From Novosphingobium guangzhouense (GTDB lineage: Bacteria > Pseudomonadota > Alphaproteobacteria > Sphingomonadales > Sphingomonadaceae): 51,298 bases of DNA. How positions within the stretch are numbered: the first letter of the stretch is position 1; the number at the start of each line of letters is the position of its first letter. The notes beneath the pieces are model-generated. The model made no database searches. It saw nothing but the letters and a program-made list of their open reading frames with translations, and had not been told where the DNA came from. The DNA lies in NCBI RefSeq assembly GCF_002896965.1, contig NZ_LYMM01000044.1, positions 1 to 51,298 of the forward strand, read 5' to 3'. Below are positions 43,581 to 51,298 of the stretch, one piece after another. Made by a program: the position numbers and the translations under genes.

Positions 43581-43605
43581 AGGACCGCATCAGCGATGCG
43601 GTTCT
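43581..43605 (+). terminator. Hairpin after the E2 gene
   Basis: A strong stem, ACCGCATC (43584-43591) and GATGCGGT (43595-43602) around a 3-nt loop, extends by three more pairs to 43581 and 43605, and begins 8 bp after the E2 stop. Only a weak T stretch (GATTTCC) follows, so it may be an intrinsic terminator of moderate strength. It marks the end of the rightward run. Confidence 0.55.
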
Positions 43606-43739
43606 GATTTCCTACAGGCTTAGAACCGTACGGCCCTTGCGCCGTTCCTTGGAGCATGCGTCCTACGCTTTGTCCTGTCGGCCGGCATGGCCGCTCATGA
43701 TACCCTGTATGCCCCAGATCCTGAAACCTGCTGTATGCA

Positions 43740-45380
43740 TCAGACCCGTCCGAATGCGGCCAAAATCAATATGAAGCCGCAGATCGCCAGCGCCGCCATG
43801 ATCGCTCCGATTGCCGGAACGATAGGCGGCTGTGTCCATCCCGAAGCGGCGGGAGACGCTTGCTCCTCCCTTGCCGCACCGGCGCTCACTTCAGTCCGTC
43901 GCTCGGCAAGGCGCTGCAGTACGCGCAACAAGAGGAGCACTGCCAAGTACAAGGTCGTCGCAAGACCAAGCACCGCGGCGAGCCGCATCGTGTCGGCTCG
44001 AGCTGCCTGCTCGGCCGCGCCTGCCGCGATCCGCCAATTCATGTAGCTGCTGAGCAGCGCCGGGCCAGCGACCGAGCCCAGCGCATTGACCACCCCGAAC
44101 AAGACGATGAAGCTGATGAGTGCGCCGCCACCATGCCGCAAGGCGCTGGTTATGCCGAGCAGGAGCGCGGGCCCAAGGAAGAAGGTGCCAGCGAACGCGA
44201 TCGCGGCCTGCGATACGTAGAGGTGCGCCAGATGACGCGTTTCCGGCGCGGCACTGTCGACCAACGCTGCGATGGTGGCGATCCCGATCGCGAGCATCAT
44301 CGGTCGCGCGATTTTCTCGATGTTCACGCATGCAGCGCTGGCAAGAACTCCGGCAACTGCGCTTGCGAGCATGACTTCTGCCAGCGATACAAGGCCGTGC
44401 GCTCTTCCGCGGAGCGCGCGCGCCGCGCCTAGCGCCACCTCCTGTTCGGCCAGCACTAGCCGGATGAGGAATACCGCCACAGCGAAGCGCCAGACGTCCC
44501 CGTGGGTCAGCCAGCGCAGGTCGATCAGCGGTGTCGCACGGCGCAACTCGATGACGCCGGCCGCCAGCAGCGCCGGCGGAGCGGCGAGCAGCGTCACGAC
44601 GATCCATCGGGTGTGCAGCCACCCTTCATAACGCCCCAGGCCAAACGCAGCGGCGATCGCGGCCAGCGCGCCGCCCAGGAGGACGAACGTCAAAAGATCC
44701 ACTGGCTCGAGAACGCGCGCTCGTTCGGCGGGTGGAAGGCGCAGTACGCCGACTGCAGCCAGAGACAGCAGCGCAAGGCCGGCTTCGAGCAGAAACAGCG
44801 AGCGCCACCCGTCGACGCCAAGCAGCGAGGGAGATAGGAGCCGCGCCAATGGCATGGCGCATTGCGTTATGCCGATCCCAAAGACCAGCCCGCGAAGGCG
44901 CCACTTTGTCGGAAACCCTTGCATAGTGTGGAATAGGCACAGTGGGATCAACGTCACGGAAACGAAGCCGGCAATCGCACGCAGGAGCACCATCGCCGCG
45001 AACTCTGTCACCCAAGCCTGCGCCAGAGATGCGGCGGCGTAGAGGCCGAGGGCCGCCAGTGCGAAGCGCCGCAGGCCATATTGCTGCCGGACCTTGATCA
45101 GTAGCAGGTTCGCCGGGACCGCGGCAGCGATATAGCTGGTCGACAGCCATGCCGCCTGGGTCGCACTCAAGTCCAGCACCTGTCGCACCTGCCCCAGATC
45201 GGCGCTCACCAGCGCCGCGCCGAGACCTGCTGTCGTTCCGACCAGGACGCCCACCGCCAGGTGGGCCAATCGTGTCCCCGCCTCGTGCGATGGGGACGCG
45301 GGGGAACCGACGGCGGCCGGCCGCTCGTGCGCCGGAAAGTCGTGGGCTTCATCGTCGAGGAATGCGCGAAGCGACGTCAT
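43740..45380 (-). CDS. MFS transporter, DHA2-type efflux permease
   Basis: A 546-residue major facilitator of the DHA2 type (14 membrane segments, EmrB-like). The N-terminal cytoplasmic tail of about 40 residues is followed by HLAVGVLVGTTAGLGAALV, LSTSYIAAAVPANLLLIKVR with R and Q of motif A-like loops, and the last helices VPAIGAIMAALAICGFIL. It may export a toxic compound or an intermediate. The ATG at 45380 has AGGAG upstream. A decayed copy of its 3' end lies at 23520-24000. Confidence 0.88.
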   Translation of the reverse strand: MTSLRAFLDDEAHDFPAHERPAAVGSPASPSHEAGTRLAHLAVGVLVGTTAGLGAALVSADLGQVRQVLDLSATQAAWLSTSYIAAAVPANLLLIKVRQQYGLRRFALAALGLYAAASLAQAWVTEFAAMVLLRAIAGFVSVTLIPLCLFHTMQGFPTKWRLRGLVFGIGITQCAMPLARLLSPSLLGVDGWRSLFLLEAGLALLSLAAVGVLRLPPAERARVLEPVDLLTFVLLGGALAAIAAAFGLGRYEGWLHTRWIVVTLLAAPPALLAAGVIELRRATPLIDLRWLTHGDVWRFAVAVFLIRLVLAEQEVALGAARALRGRAHGLVSLAEVMLASAVAGVLASAACVNIEKIARPMMLAIGIATIAALVDSAAPETRHLAHLYVSQAAIAFAGTFFLGPALLLGITSALRHGGGALISFIVLFGVVNALGSVAGPALLSSYMNWRIAAGAAEQAARADTMRLAAVLGLATTLYLAVLLLLRVLQRLAERRTEVSAGAAREEQASPAASGWTQPPIVPAIGAIMAALAICGFILILAAFGRV

Positions 45381-45598
45381 GGCTTTGCTCCTGCTGCGAC
45401 AGCCAAGTGTTCCGGCATTGCTCCTCAGTAGAGGATCGATGACGAAAATTCTTCCATGTTCGGGTTGCGCGTCCAGCAACACCGGGTTCTCCAATCCCTG
45501 TCTTGATGGGTGGCGAGTAGTTTCCGAGATCATGAAGCACGGACCGGCACGATGACTGTACCGGCCATTGTGGGGTCTAAGACCTGGAGGAATGGACC

Positions 45599-46459
45599 AT
45601 GCTTCACAGATCGATCGATCGCGTCACCACAATACCGCCGCTCGGACCCGGCTTCGATGGCGAGCGTCACAAGGCGGCGCTGGTGGTGTCTCCGGGAAAT
45701 TTCAACGCCACCGATCCATTCTTCCTGATGGCGGACGACCACATCACGCTGGAAGGGCGTTTCGGGGAGGCACATCCCCATGCCGGGCTGGAGACCGTAA
45801 CCTTCATGCTGAACGGCACGATGGAGGACACCGGCGGCCGGCTGGCGGAAGGCGACGTCGAATGGATGACGGCAGGCAGCGGCATCGTCCATTCGGAGGA
45901 TGCGATGGTATCGACCGGCATGCGATTGTTCCAGCTGTGGCTGGTCCTGCCTGAGGGACAGCGGAACATGCCGCCGCGGGTGCAGATCCTGCAGCGCGCG
46001 GCCATGCCGGTCCATGTCGAACCGGGGGTCGAGGCGATAGTCTACAGCGGCCGGTTGGGTGACGCGGCGGCGGCGACGAAGAATGCGGTGCCCGTCACGC
46101 TGGCTGACATCCGGATGGAGCCGGATGCTAGCTTCGCGCCGGAGCTGCCCGCCGCCTATAACGCCTTCACGGTGGTGATCGATGGTGAGGCGACAGCCGG
46201 CGCTGGTGGCGAACCGCTGTCGGAGAACATGGTCGGCTGGACCGGCCCCGCCGGCGGCGCTTCCAGCATGCTCGCGCTTCGAGCGGGCGCGAAAGGCGCC
46301 CGGATACTGCTGTATGCCGGACAGCCCCAGAACATTGAGGTCGTGGCGCAGGGGCCCTTCATCGCCGGCTCCCGCGAGGAGTTGGCGGGATATTACGCCG
46401 CTTTTCGCCAGGGCAGATTTCCGCACGCCGGGACGATGCGGCCTGTCGCCCTCGCATGA
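45599..46459 (+). CDS. Pirin-family protein
   Basis: A 286-residue double cupin of the pirin family. The N-terminal metal site is in FGEAHPHAGLETVTFMLNG with HSE at IVHSEDA, the four ligands typical of pirins, several of which show quercetin 2,3-dioxygenase activity or act as redox-sensing cofactors. The ATG at 45599 has TGGAGG just upstream. It leads a rightward trio with two quinone-oxidoreductase-like genes. The promoter should lie in the 218-bp gap shared with the divergent MFS gene. Confidence 0.93.
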   Translation: MLHRSIDRVTTIPPLGPGFDGERHKAALVVSPGNFNATDPFFLMADDHITLEGRFGEAHPHAGLETVTFMLNGTMEDTGGRLAEGDVEWMTAGSGIVHSEDAMVSTGMRLFQLWLVLPEGQRNMPPRVQILQRAAMPVHVEPGVEAIVYSGRLGDAAAATKNAVPVTLADIRMEPDASFAPELPAAYNAFTVVIDGEATAGAGGEPLSENMVGWTGPAGGASSMLALRAGAKGARILLYAGQPQNIEVVAQGPFIAGSREELAGYYAAFRQGRFPHAGTMRPVALA

Positions 46460-46485
46460 CGCAGTCAATTCCAGAGGAGTCGAAA

Positions 46486-47442
46486 ATGGCCAGGAAAATC
46501 GAGATACGGACGATCGGCACGCCTGCCGTCCTGAGAGTGATGGAGACAGAGGTCGGATTGCCCGGCGCTGGGCAGGTACGGCTGGTGCAAACAGCGATCG
46601 GCATCAACTATGTCGATGTCATGGTCCGCAAGGGCCTATACCCGATGCGGCTTCCCGCTACGCCGGGCTTCGAGGCGGCGGGTGTGGTCGATGCCGTCGG
46701 CCCCGGGGTGACCGGCTTTGCACCGGGAGACCGCGTCGCCTATTTCTTCGTCGAGGGAGCTTACGCCACCGCTTCGCTCGTACCTGCCGAGGCGCTCGTT
46801 CGACTGCCGGACGACATCTCCAACGAGGTCGCGGCGACCTTCCTTGCGAAGGGACTGACGGCTTGGATGGGATTGTACGCCTTGCACCCGCTGAAGGCGG
46901 GTGAGGTCGCGCTCGTGCTCGGGGCGTCAGGCAGCGTCGGGGCGATCCTGTCGCGCTGGGCGCGGTCGCTGGGGGCAACGGTGATCGGTGTGGCAGGATC
47001 GGTCGGCAAACTGGCATCGGTCGCAGCTGGGGCGGACCATGCATTCGTAGCCGACGATCCGGCGCTTTCCGACAGGGTGCGCGCGATCGTACCCGCCGGC
47101 GTGGATGTGGTATACGACTTCGTCGGACAAGCGACCTTTCCGTTGGCGGTCGCTGGTGTACGGGATGGCGGCGTGATCGCCACGATCGGTGCCGCGTCGG
47201 GACAAGCGCTTCCTGCGGCCGATCAACTCCGCTCCCGCGCCGTCCAACTCCGGGGCGGCGGCACGCCACAATATGTTCGGGGCGAAACCGTTGCGGTTGC
47301 CACGTCGCAGCTCTGGGCCGCGATCGGTGCAGGCCTGTTCAGTGATCTCCAGGTGGCCCGATATACTTTCGACAGGATCGCCGCCGCACACGAGGACATC
47401 GAGGCACGGCAGCTCACCGGCCTTCCTGTTGCAATGGTGTGA
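46486..47442 (+). CDS. NADPH:quinone oxidoreductase-like (QOR, MDR family)
   Basis: A 318-residue zinc-free quinone reductase. Marks are GINYVDVMVRKGLYP, LPATPGFEAAGVVDAVGPGV, FLAKGLTAWMGLY, and the NADPH loop LVLGASGSVGAILSRWA, with GVIATIGAASG. In QOR the loop is usually AAAGGVG; here GASGSVG. The ATG at 46486 follows GAGGAG by 7-8 bp; a more upstream ATG (46456) overlaps the pirin stop but has no good site. Confidence 0.88.
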   Translation: MARKIEIRTIGTPAVLRVMETEVGLPGAGQVRLVQTAIGINYVDVMVRKGLYPMRLPATPGFEAAGVVDAVGPGVTGFAPGDRVAYFFVEGAYATASLVPAEALVRLPDDISNEVAATFLAKGLTAWMGLYALHPLKAGEVALVLGASGSVGAILSRWARSLGATVIGVAGSVGKLASVAAGADHAFVADDPALSDRVRAIVPAGVDVVYDFVGQATFPLAVAGVRDGGVIATIGAASGQALPAADQLRSRAVQLRGGGTPQYVRGETVAVATSQLWAAIGAGLFSDLQVARYTFDRIAAAHEDIEARQLTGLPVAMV

Positions 47443-47499
47443 CATCCATACAGGTGCGCGCTTTTTCCACACCCGAATTCACTTCATGGGAGATATCCG

Positions 47500-48504
47500 A
47501 TGACTAAAACCATGAAGGCGGTTGTTCTTAGCCGCTTCGGCGGGGCCGACGCATTCGAACTGCGCGATGTTCCCGTGCTGCCCGTCGGCGCTCGACAGCT
47601 ACGCGTCAGGGTTCATGCCACGGCGGTCAACCCGCTCGACTACCAAATCCGTCGCGGTGACTATGCCGATCTGGTGCCCTTGCCTGCGATCATCGGACAC
47701 GACGTTTCCGGCATAGTCGAAGAGACGGGGGCAGACGTAACGGAATTCATGGCAGGCGATGAGGTCTACTATACACCTCGTATCTTCGGCGGTCCTGGCT
47801 CCTATGCCGAACGGCACGTTGTCGACGTCGACCTGGTGGCCCGCAAGCCGTCGAACCTCAATCATGTCGAGGCGGCCAGCCTGACGCTCGTCGGGGGCAC
47901 CGTCGTGGAAGCGTTCGTGACGCGTGCACGCCTTGCTGTCGGCGAAACCGTTCTCATCCACGGCGGTGCCGGCGGCGTGGGGACGATCGCGATCCAGGTT
48001 GCCAAGGCGATCGGTGCCCGCGTGCTGACGACTGCGCGTGCCACAGACCATGCGTTTGTGCGGTCGCTCGGCGCCGACGAAGCGATCGATCATAGCACGG
48101 AGGATTATGTCCATGCCGCAACGCGGCTGACGGGCGGTCGCGGCGTGGAGGTCGTGTTCGACACGATCGGCGGCGATACGCTGGCGCGCAGTCCGTTGGC
48201 GCTGGCGGACATGGGGCGTGTCGTCAGCATCGTTGATATTCCACAGCCGCAGAACCTTATCGAGGCATGGGGTAAAAACGCGGCATATCACTTCGTCTTC
48301 ACACGTCAGAATCGGGGCAAGCTTGATCTGCTTACCGACCTCGCGGAACGCGGCCTCGTCCGACCCGTCGTAGGTGCGGTTCTGCCGCTGGCCCGCGTCG
48401 GACAGGCGCACGAATTGTTGGAGGGCAGGAGTGCCTATGCGCTTCGTGGGAAGGTGGTGATTGACGTAGCGGGAGACACCGTCTCTCTGCCGCCCCGCCG
48501 CTAA
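47500..48504 (+). CDS. NADP-dependent alcohol dehydrogenase/quinone oxidoreductase-like protein (MDR family)
   Basis: A 334-residue zinc-independent MDR protein. It has the N-terminal VRVHATAVNPLDYQIRRGDY, LPAIIGHDVSGIV, LTLVGGTVVEAF and the cofactor loop LIHGGAGGVGTIAIQVAKAI, which places it with the quinone oxidoreductase/enoyl-reductase branch. It is a second such gene after 46486-47442 but is only distantly related to it. GGGAGA precedes the start. The two MDR genes and pirin may form a small oxidative-stress operon; a weak hairpin (AAGGTT, AACCTT; 48545-48561) follows. Confidence 0.9.
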   Translation: MTKTMKAVVLSRFGGADAFELRDVPVLPVGARQLRVRVHATAVNPLDYQIRRGDYADLVPLPAIIGHDVSGIVEETGADVTEFMAGDEVYYTPRIFGGPGSYAERHVVDVDLVARKPSNLNHVEAASLTLVGGTVVEAFVTRARLAVGETVLIHGGAGGVGTIAIQVAKAIGARVLTTARATDHAFVRSLGADEAIDHSTEDYVHAATRLTGGRGVEVVFDTIGGDTLARSPLALADMGRVVSIVDIPQPQNLIEAWGKNAAYHFVFTRQNRGKLDLLTDLAERGLVRPVVGAVLPLARVGQAHELLEGRSAYALRGKVVIDVAGDTVSLPPRR

Positions 48505-48762
48505 CCGCCGACGACTCAGTGCCCCTCTCCTAATTGGCGATCGCAAGGTTCGCGCAACCTTTACAGTGTTTTCGCGGGCGGCCATGTTCGCCGATGTCTA
48601 AGCGGAAACGCTGCCACGTCGGCGCGCAGGCGTCATCGGGAAGGTCTTTCACATGACAAGGTGCCGTTTTCTCTTCGAAGCCCGGGGCCGTCCCAAGCAT
48701 CGCCTGGCGGCAGTTGCGTCGAACTCGGCCGAGATTCACTCCCAAGTGACGGCGTCCTGCGG

Positions 48763-49413
48763 ATGAACGGCCTGCCGCTGTTGCGACGGACACCCGTGCG
48801 GTGCCTGGCGCTAGCGACGATGCTCGCGTTGCTCTTTGCGCCGGTCGCCATCCCGCTTCGCGTCTTGCTGTTAGCCGGCTTGGCGCTGATGTGGACCTTC
48901 GTAGAGGCGGGAAGGCTGGCGCCGGTCGGCGTGCGGCGACACGGTTGGCGGGCGACGTTGCTCTGGACAGGCGGCGTCACAGGGACGGGCATCCTGTTCG
49001 GTGAAGTCGGTCAGCCGCTCCTCGAATGGCTACTTGCGACCCATGTCGATTACAGTGGCTACGGGGTGCTCGTCGGCAACGAGAGAGCGGCACTGCAACT
49101 GCTCGCTTACGCGCTGACCAGTGCGGCGATCGGCGAAGAGGTGCTGTTCCGGGGCTTCTTCCTACACCAGGTAACCGCAATCTTCGGCGAAGGCGCCGCC
49201 GCGCGGCGCGGCGCGATACTTGCGAGCGGGGCATTCTTCGGCGTCGCGCACTTCATTCAGGGGTGGCTCGGTATCCTCTTCACCGGTCTCATGGGTGTTG
49301 TCTTCGCATGGGCCTGGTTCCGCAGTGGGCGCAACCTTTGGTCGTTGATCATGGCGCACGCGCTGATCGATATATACGGCATCGCGATGATATACCTAGG
49401 CCGCTATAACTGA
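48763..49413 (+). CDS. CPBP-family intramembrane metalloprotease
   Basis: A 216-residue membrane protein with several hydrophobic helices. All three CPBP motifs are present: GEEVLFRG (about 126-133), the FxxxH motif FFGVAHF, and the HALID motif that replaces HxxxN with a variant (MAHALIDIYG, HxxxD). Such proteins are CAAX-type proteases or self-immunity factors. The start is uncertain: the frame is open from GTG 48661, but hydrophobic, family-like sequence begins after the ATG at 48763. It is the intact counterpart of the interrupted gene at 15140-15823. Confidence 0.82.
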   Translation: MNGLPLLRRTPVRCLALATMLALLFAPVAIPLRVLLLAGLALMWTFVEAGRLAPVGVRRHGWRATLLWTGGVTGTGILFGEVGQPLLEWLLATHVDYSGYGVLVGNERAALQLLAYALTSAAIGEEVLFRGFFLHQVTAIFGEGAAARRGAILASGAFFGVAHFIQGWLGILFTGLMGVVFAWAWFRSGRNLWSLIMAHALIDIYGIAMIYLGRYN

Positions 49414-49565
49414 GCACGTCTAGCTACAGGTCATATTGAACAACTAAGAATGGGCCCCGGAGCTATTGGAGATCAATCGGTTCACGATCCACCGTTGGGA
49501 ACCCATCTCCGCCATGCTCTTCTGCCTCAGATGCGCAGGCTGAAGCCGCGAGGAGTGCCCGACTT

Positions 49566-50054
49566 TCAAGTCTCGCCGTTTTGGTCCGTCAGCGCCGCGA
49601 TCCGGAGCCTGTAGCCTCGTCGGCTCCAGATTTGCGTACCGAGCGTTGGCGCTCCTATCGCGATCGAAACGAGTGCCAGTGCCGGCCCTATTCGGCCATC
49701 AACGAAGTTCGCACTGGGCGATGCGGTGATGGGCGGGCCGATGCCGAGTCCGGCGACGCTGATCAGCAGCATGTACGTGGCCACGACCGTGCCCCGCATT
49801 CGCGCGGGGCTGACGATCTGGATCGAGGTGATGCAGGTGTTCGAGCATCCGCTGAGGAACATGCTGGTGAAGAAATAGATCGTCAGCAAGGCCTCCGCCG
49901 AGGTCTGCATCGCCGCAAGGACGGCCGTGACCATGCCGAGCAGAACCAGCATCAGGACGGCTTCATCCTGGTTTCCGCTGCAACGCGCCCTTTGTCGCCG
50001 TACGGCGGCCCACTTCTGGCTTTCGGAAGCGGCCATTCGGTTAGGCTTGGACAA
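49566..50054 (-). pseudogene. C-terminal fragment of an MFS transporter gene
   Basis: The last 160 codons of a frame that matches the C-terminal membrane segments of MFS transporters (LVLLGMVTAVLAAMQT, LLTIYFFTSMFLSGCSNTC, RMRGTVVATYMLLISVAGLG, IGPPITA). The first ~34 residues of the open frame are non-hydrophobic and unrelated, and the N-terminal helices are missing. It lies 9 bp from the stop of the formylglycine-generating enzyme gene. A deletion or rearrangement has removed the 5' two thirds. Confidence 0.75.
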
Positions 50055-50063
50055 TTTTCAGGT

Positions 50064-51056
50064 TTAACTACCGCGGGATACGCATCGAAACCCGATGTGG
50101 GACGTCGCGGAGTCGATCATTTCCGGGTGCCGCGCAGCCGGACGATAGCGCTGGCAGTAGTTCTCGGCGCACAAATGGGATCCGCCCTTGAGTACCTTTC
50201 GGCCGATCCTGACCCCGGGATGGGCTGGGTCGAAGCTGTCGCTCAATTTCGCGCCGCGCGGGTTCTTGGCCGTGCAGCACGATTTTGACGCAGGAGCCTT
50301 CCTGGCGCCTCGCGGGGTTTCGCTCCACCAGTCGCTGGTCCACTCCCACGTGTTGCCGATCATGTCGAAAAGGCCGTACCCGTTCGCCGGATATGTCCTG
50401 ACCGGGGACGTGCGCTCCCACCCGTCGAGCATCTGGTTGGCAAAGGGGAACAGGCCCTGCCAGTAATTGGCCATCATCGCGCCGTCCGGAGCCAGGGTGT
50501 CGCCCCAGGCATAGTCTGCGGCTTCGAGGCCACCGCGTGCGGCGAATTCGAATTCCGCCTCCGAGGGCAGTTCCTTGCCGCTCCACCGGGCATAGGCTTC
50601 CGCATCGGCATAGGCGACCTGAACGACCGGATGGTCCCACAGCTCCAGGCTTTCGATGTCGCTGCCGGGGCCGAGCGGATGGCGCCAGTCCGCGCCGAAT
50701 TCGAACCGCCACCAGTTGCCCGGGTTCGAGGTATCGACCGGGACCGGGCTCTTGTGGAAGACCAGCGACCCGGCACGGTCCATGCCCGGCAGCATATCGG
50801 GGTAGTCCCTGGGGTCGGGCGCGATCTCGGCGACCGTCGTGTAGCCGGTCGCCTCCACGAAAGCCGCGAACTGTCGGTTGGTCACCGGAATCTCGTCGAT
50901 CCAGTAAGCGTCGACGAAAACGCGGCGCAGCGGAGCTTCCTCGGGATAGAACCTGTCCGATCCCATCGTGAAGGTGCCCGCGGGGATCAGGACCATGCCC
51001 GCAGTCGATGCCGCTTCCACTTCCACTCGTCCTGCTACCTCAGTCTGCTTTGGCAA
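50064..51056 (-). CDS. Formylglycine-generating enzyme (sulfatase maturase, SUMF1 family)
   Basis: A 330-residue FGE-type protein, which oxidises the active-site cysteine of sulfatases to formylglycine using copper and O2. Both copper-binding cysteines are present in LKGGSHLCAENYCQRYRPAA (C296 and C301), as are the opening MVLIPAGTFTMGSD, LPSEAEFEFAARGG, and GNTWEWTSDWW. The ending GFRCVSRG is typical. The TTG start at 51056 is weakly supported; a GTG at 51020 or 51026 is possible. The sulfatase gene lies immediately upstream on the same strand, so it is the likely substrate. Confidence 0.9.
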   Translation of the reverse strand: MPKQTEVAGRVEVEAASTAGMVLIPAGTFTMGSDRFYPEEAPLRRVFVDAYWIDEIPVTNRQFAAFVEATGYTTVAEIAPDPRDYPDMLPGMDRAGSLVFHKSPVPVDTSNPGNWWRFEFGADWRHPLGPGSDIESLELWDHPVVQVAYADAEAYARWSGKELPSEAEFEFAARGGLEAADYAWGDTLAPDGAMMANYWQGLFPFANQMLDGWERTSPVRTYPANGYGLFDMIGNTWEWTSDWWSETPRGARKAPASKSCCTAKNPRGAKLSDSFDPAHPGVRIGRKVLKGGSHLCAENYCQRYRPAARHPEMIDSATSHIGFRCVSRGS

Positions 51057-51117
51057 GATCCCGCCCCATGTCCCCGAGGACGCCCACGCGTGTCAACCGC
51101 GGTCTCGGGGCAAGCGG

Positions 51118-51298
51118 TCAGGCTTTGCCCTTCGGCTTGGGCAGCGGCTTGGGCTTGGGCTGGCGGTCGAGGATGGCGTCGAGTTCCTTCACCACTGCGG
51201 GCTTGTCCGAGGCCACATTACGGGTTTCGCCCGGATCGTTGACGAGGTCGTAGAGTTCGTAGACCCGCTCTCCCGTCTCGTCGTGCGTCCAGCGCACC
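51118..51298 (-). CDS. Sulfatase, 3' end only (continues beyond window)
   Basis: The last 59 codons of a frame that enters from the right edge. The sequence VYELYDLVNDPGETRNVA is the typical C-terminal motif of arylsulfatases of the alkaline phosphatase superfamily, followed by a short Pro/Lys-rich tail (DRQPKPKPLPKPKGKA). The catalytic CxPxR site lies outside the window, so type and specificity cannot be told. It precedes an FGE-family gene, which probably activates it. Confidence 0.85.
   Translation of the reverse strand, partial: VRWTHDETGERVYELYDLVNDPGETRNVASDKPAVVKELDAILDRQPKPKPLPKPKGKA

Noticed and set aside
1..51298. CRISPR arrays, tRNA and rRNA genes
   Set aside because: No regularly spaced repeats and no recognisable tRNA or rRNA sequence were seen on either strand by eye.

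Overview
The window looks like a high-GC alphaproteobacterium, most likely a sphingomonad (Sphingomonas, Sphingobium or Novosphingobium type). This is inferred from the trbLFGI-DUF2274-DUF736 conjugation block, the TonB-dependent receptor inside a catabolic island, and the density of LysR regulators and CoA-pathway genes. The molecule could be a plasmid or an integrated conjugative element with its accessory cargo. No tRNA, rRNA, CRISPR array, integrase or replication gene was found.

Layout. (1) 1-5.2 kb: the end of an IS21-like element abuts an N-terminally truncated trbL, followed by trbF, trbG, trbI, a DUF2274 gene, a DUF736 gene and an AlpA-type regulator, all overlapping or closely spaced. 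(2) 5.5-14.9 kb: an SDR, a LysR gene divergent from an F420-type NADP oxidoreductase, a decayed LysR gene, and a leftward run of FrnE-like, Gal80p-like oxidoreductase, alpha/beta hydrolase, aldo/keto reductase, second Gal80p-like oxidoreductase and LysR. (3) 15.1-18.4 kb: a CPBP protease gene broken by one in-frame TGA, a small secreted Cys protein and an OmpR-type two-component system. (4) 18.4-24.1 kb: a leftward aldehyde dehydrogenase, metallo-beta-lactamase-fold and zinc alcohol dehydrogenase operon with a divergent LysR gene, then a decayed copy of the MFS gene found intact at 43.7 kb.

(5) 24.2-43.6 kb is a catabolic island, the most interesting part. Leftward genes encode a one-domain extradiol-type VOC protein, an SMR-like membrane protein, WrbA, an NTF2-like protein, an FAD aromatic hydroxylase and a fumarylacetoacetate-hydrolase-family enzyme. 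Rightward genes encode a TetR regulator, a TonB-dependent receptor, a BKACE enzyme, an acyl-CoA dehydrogenase paired with an APH-type kinase, an MDR reductase, an SDR, a double EthD-domain protein, and an AceE-like E1 with its E2. Three near-identical 20-bp palindromes lie upstream of the VOC, wrbA and receptor/FAH genes and look like the operators of the local TetR. The inferred logic is uptake of an aromatic compound, ring hydroxylation, extradiol cleavage and C-C hydrolysis, then conversion of a 2-oxo acid to a CoA ester and side-chain breakdown that includes a gamma-hydroxyacyl-CoA kinase/dehydratase step. The substrate is unknown.

(6) 43.7-51.3 kb: an intact DHA2-type MFS pump, pirin and two quinone-oxidoreductase-like genes, an intact CPBP protease gene, an MFS gene fragment, a formylglycine-generating enzyme and the 3' end of a sulfatase gene that continues beyond the window.
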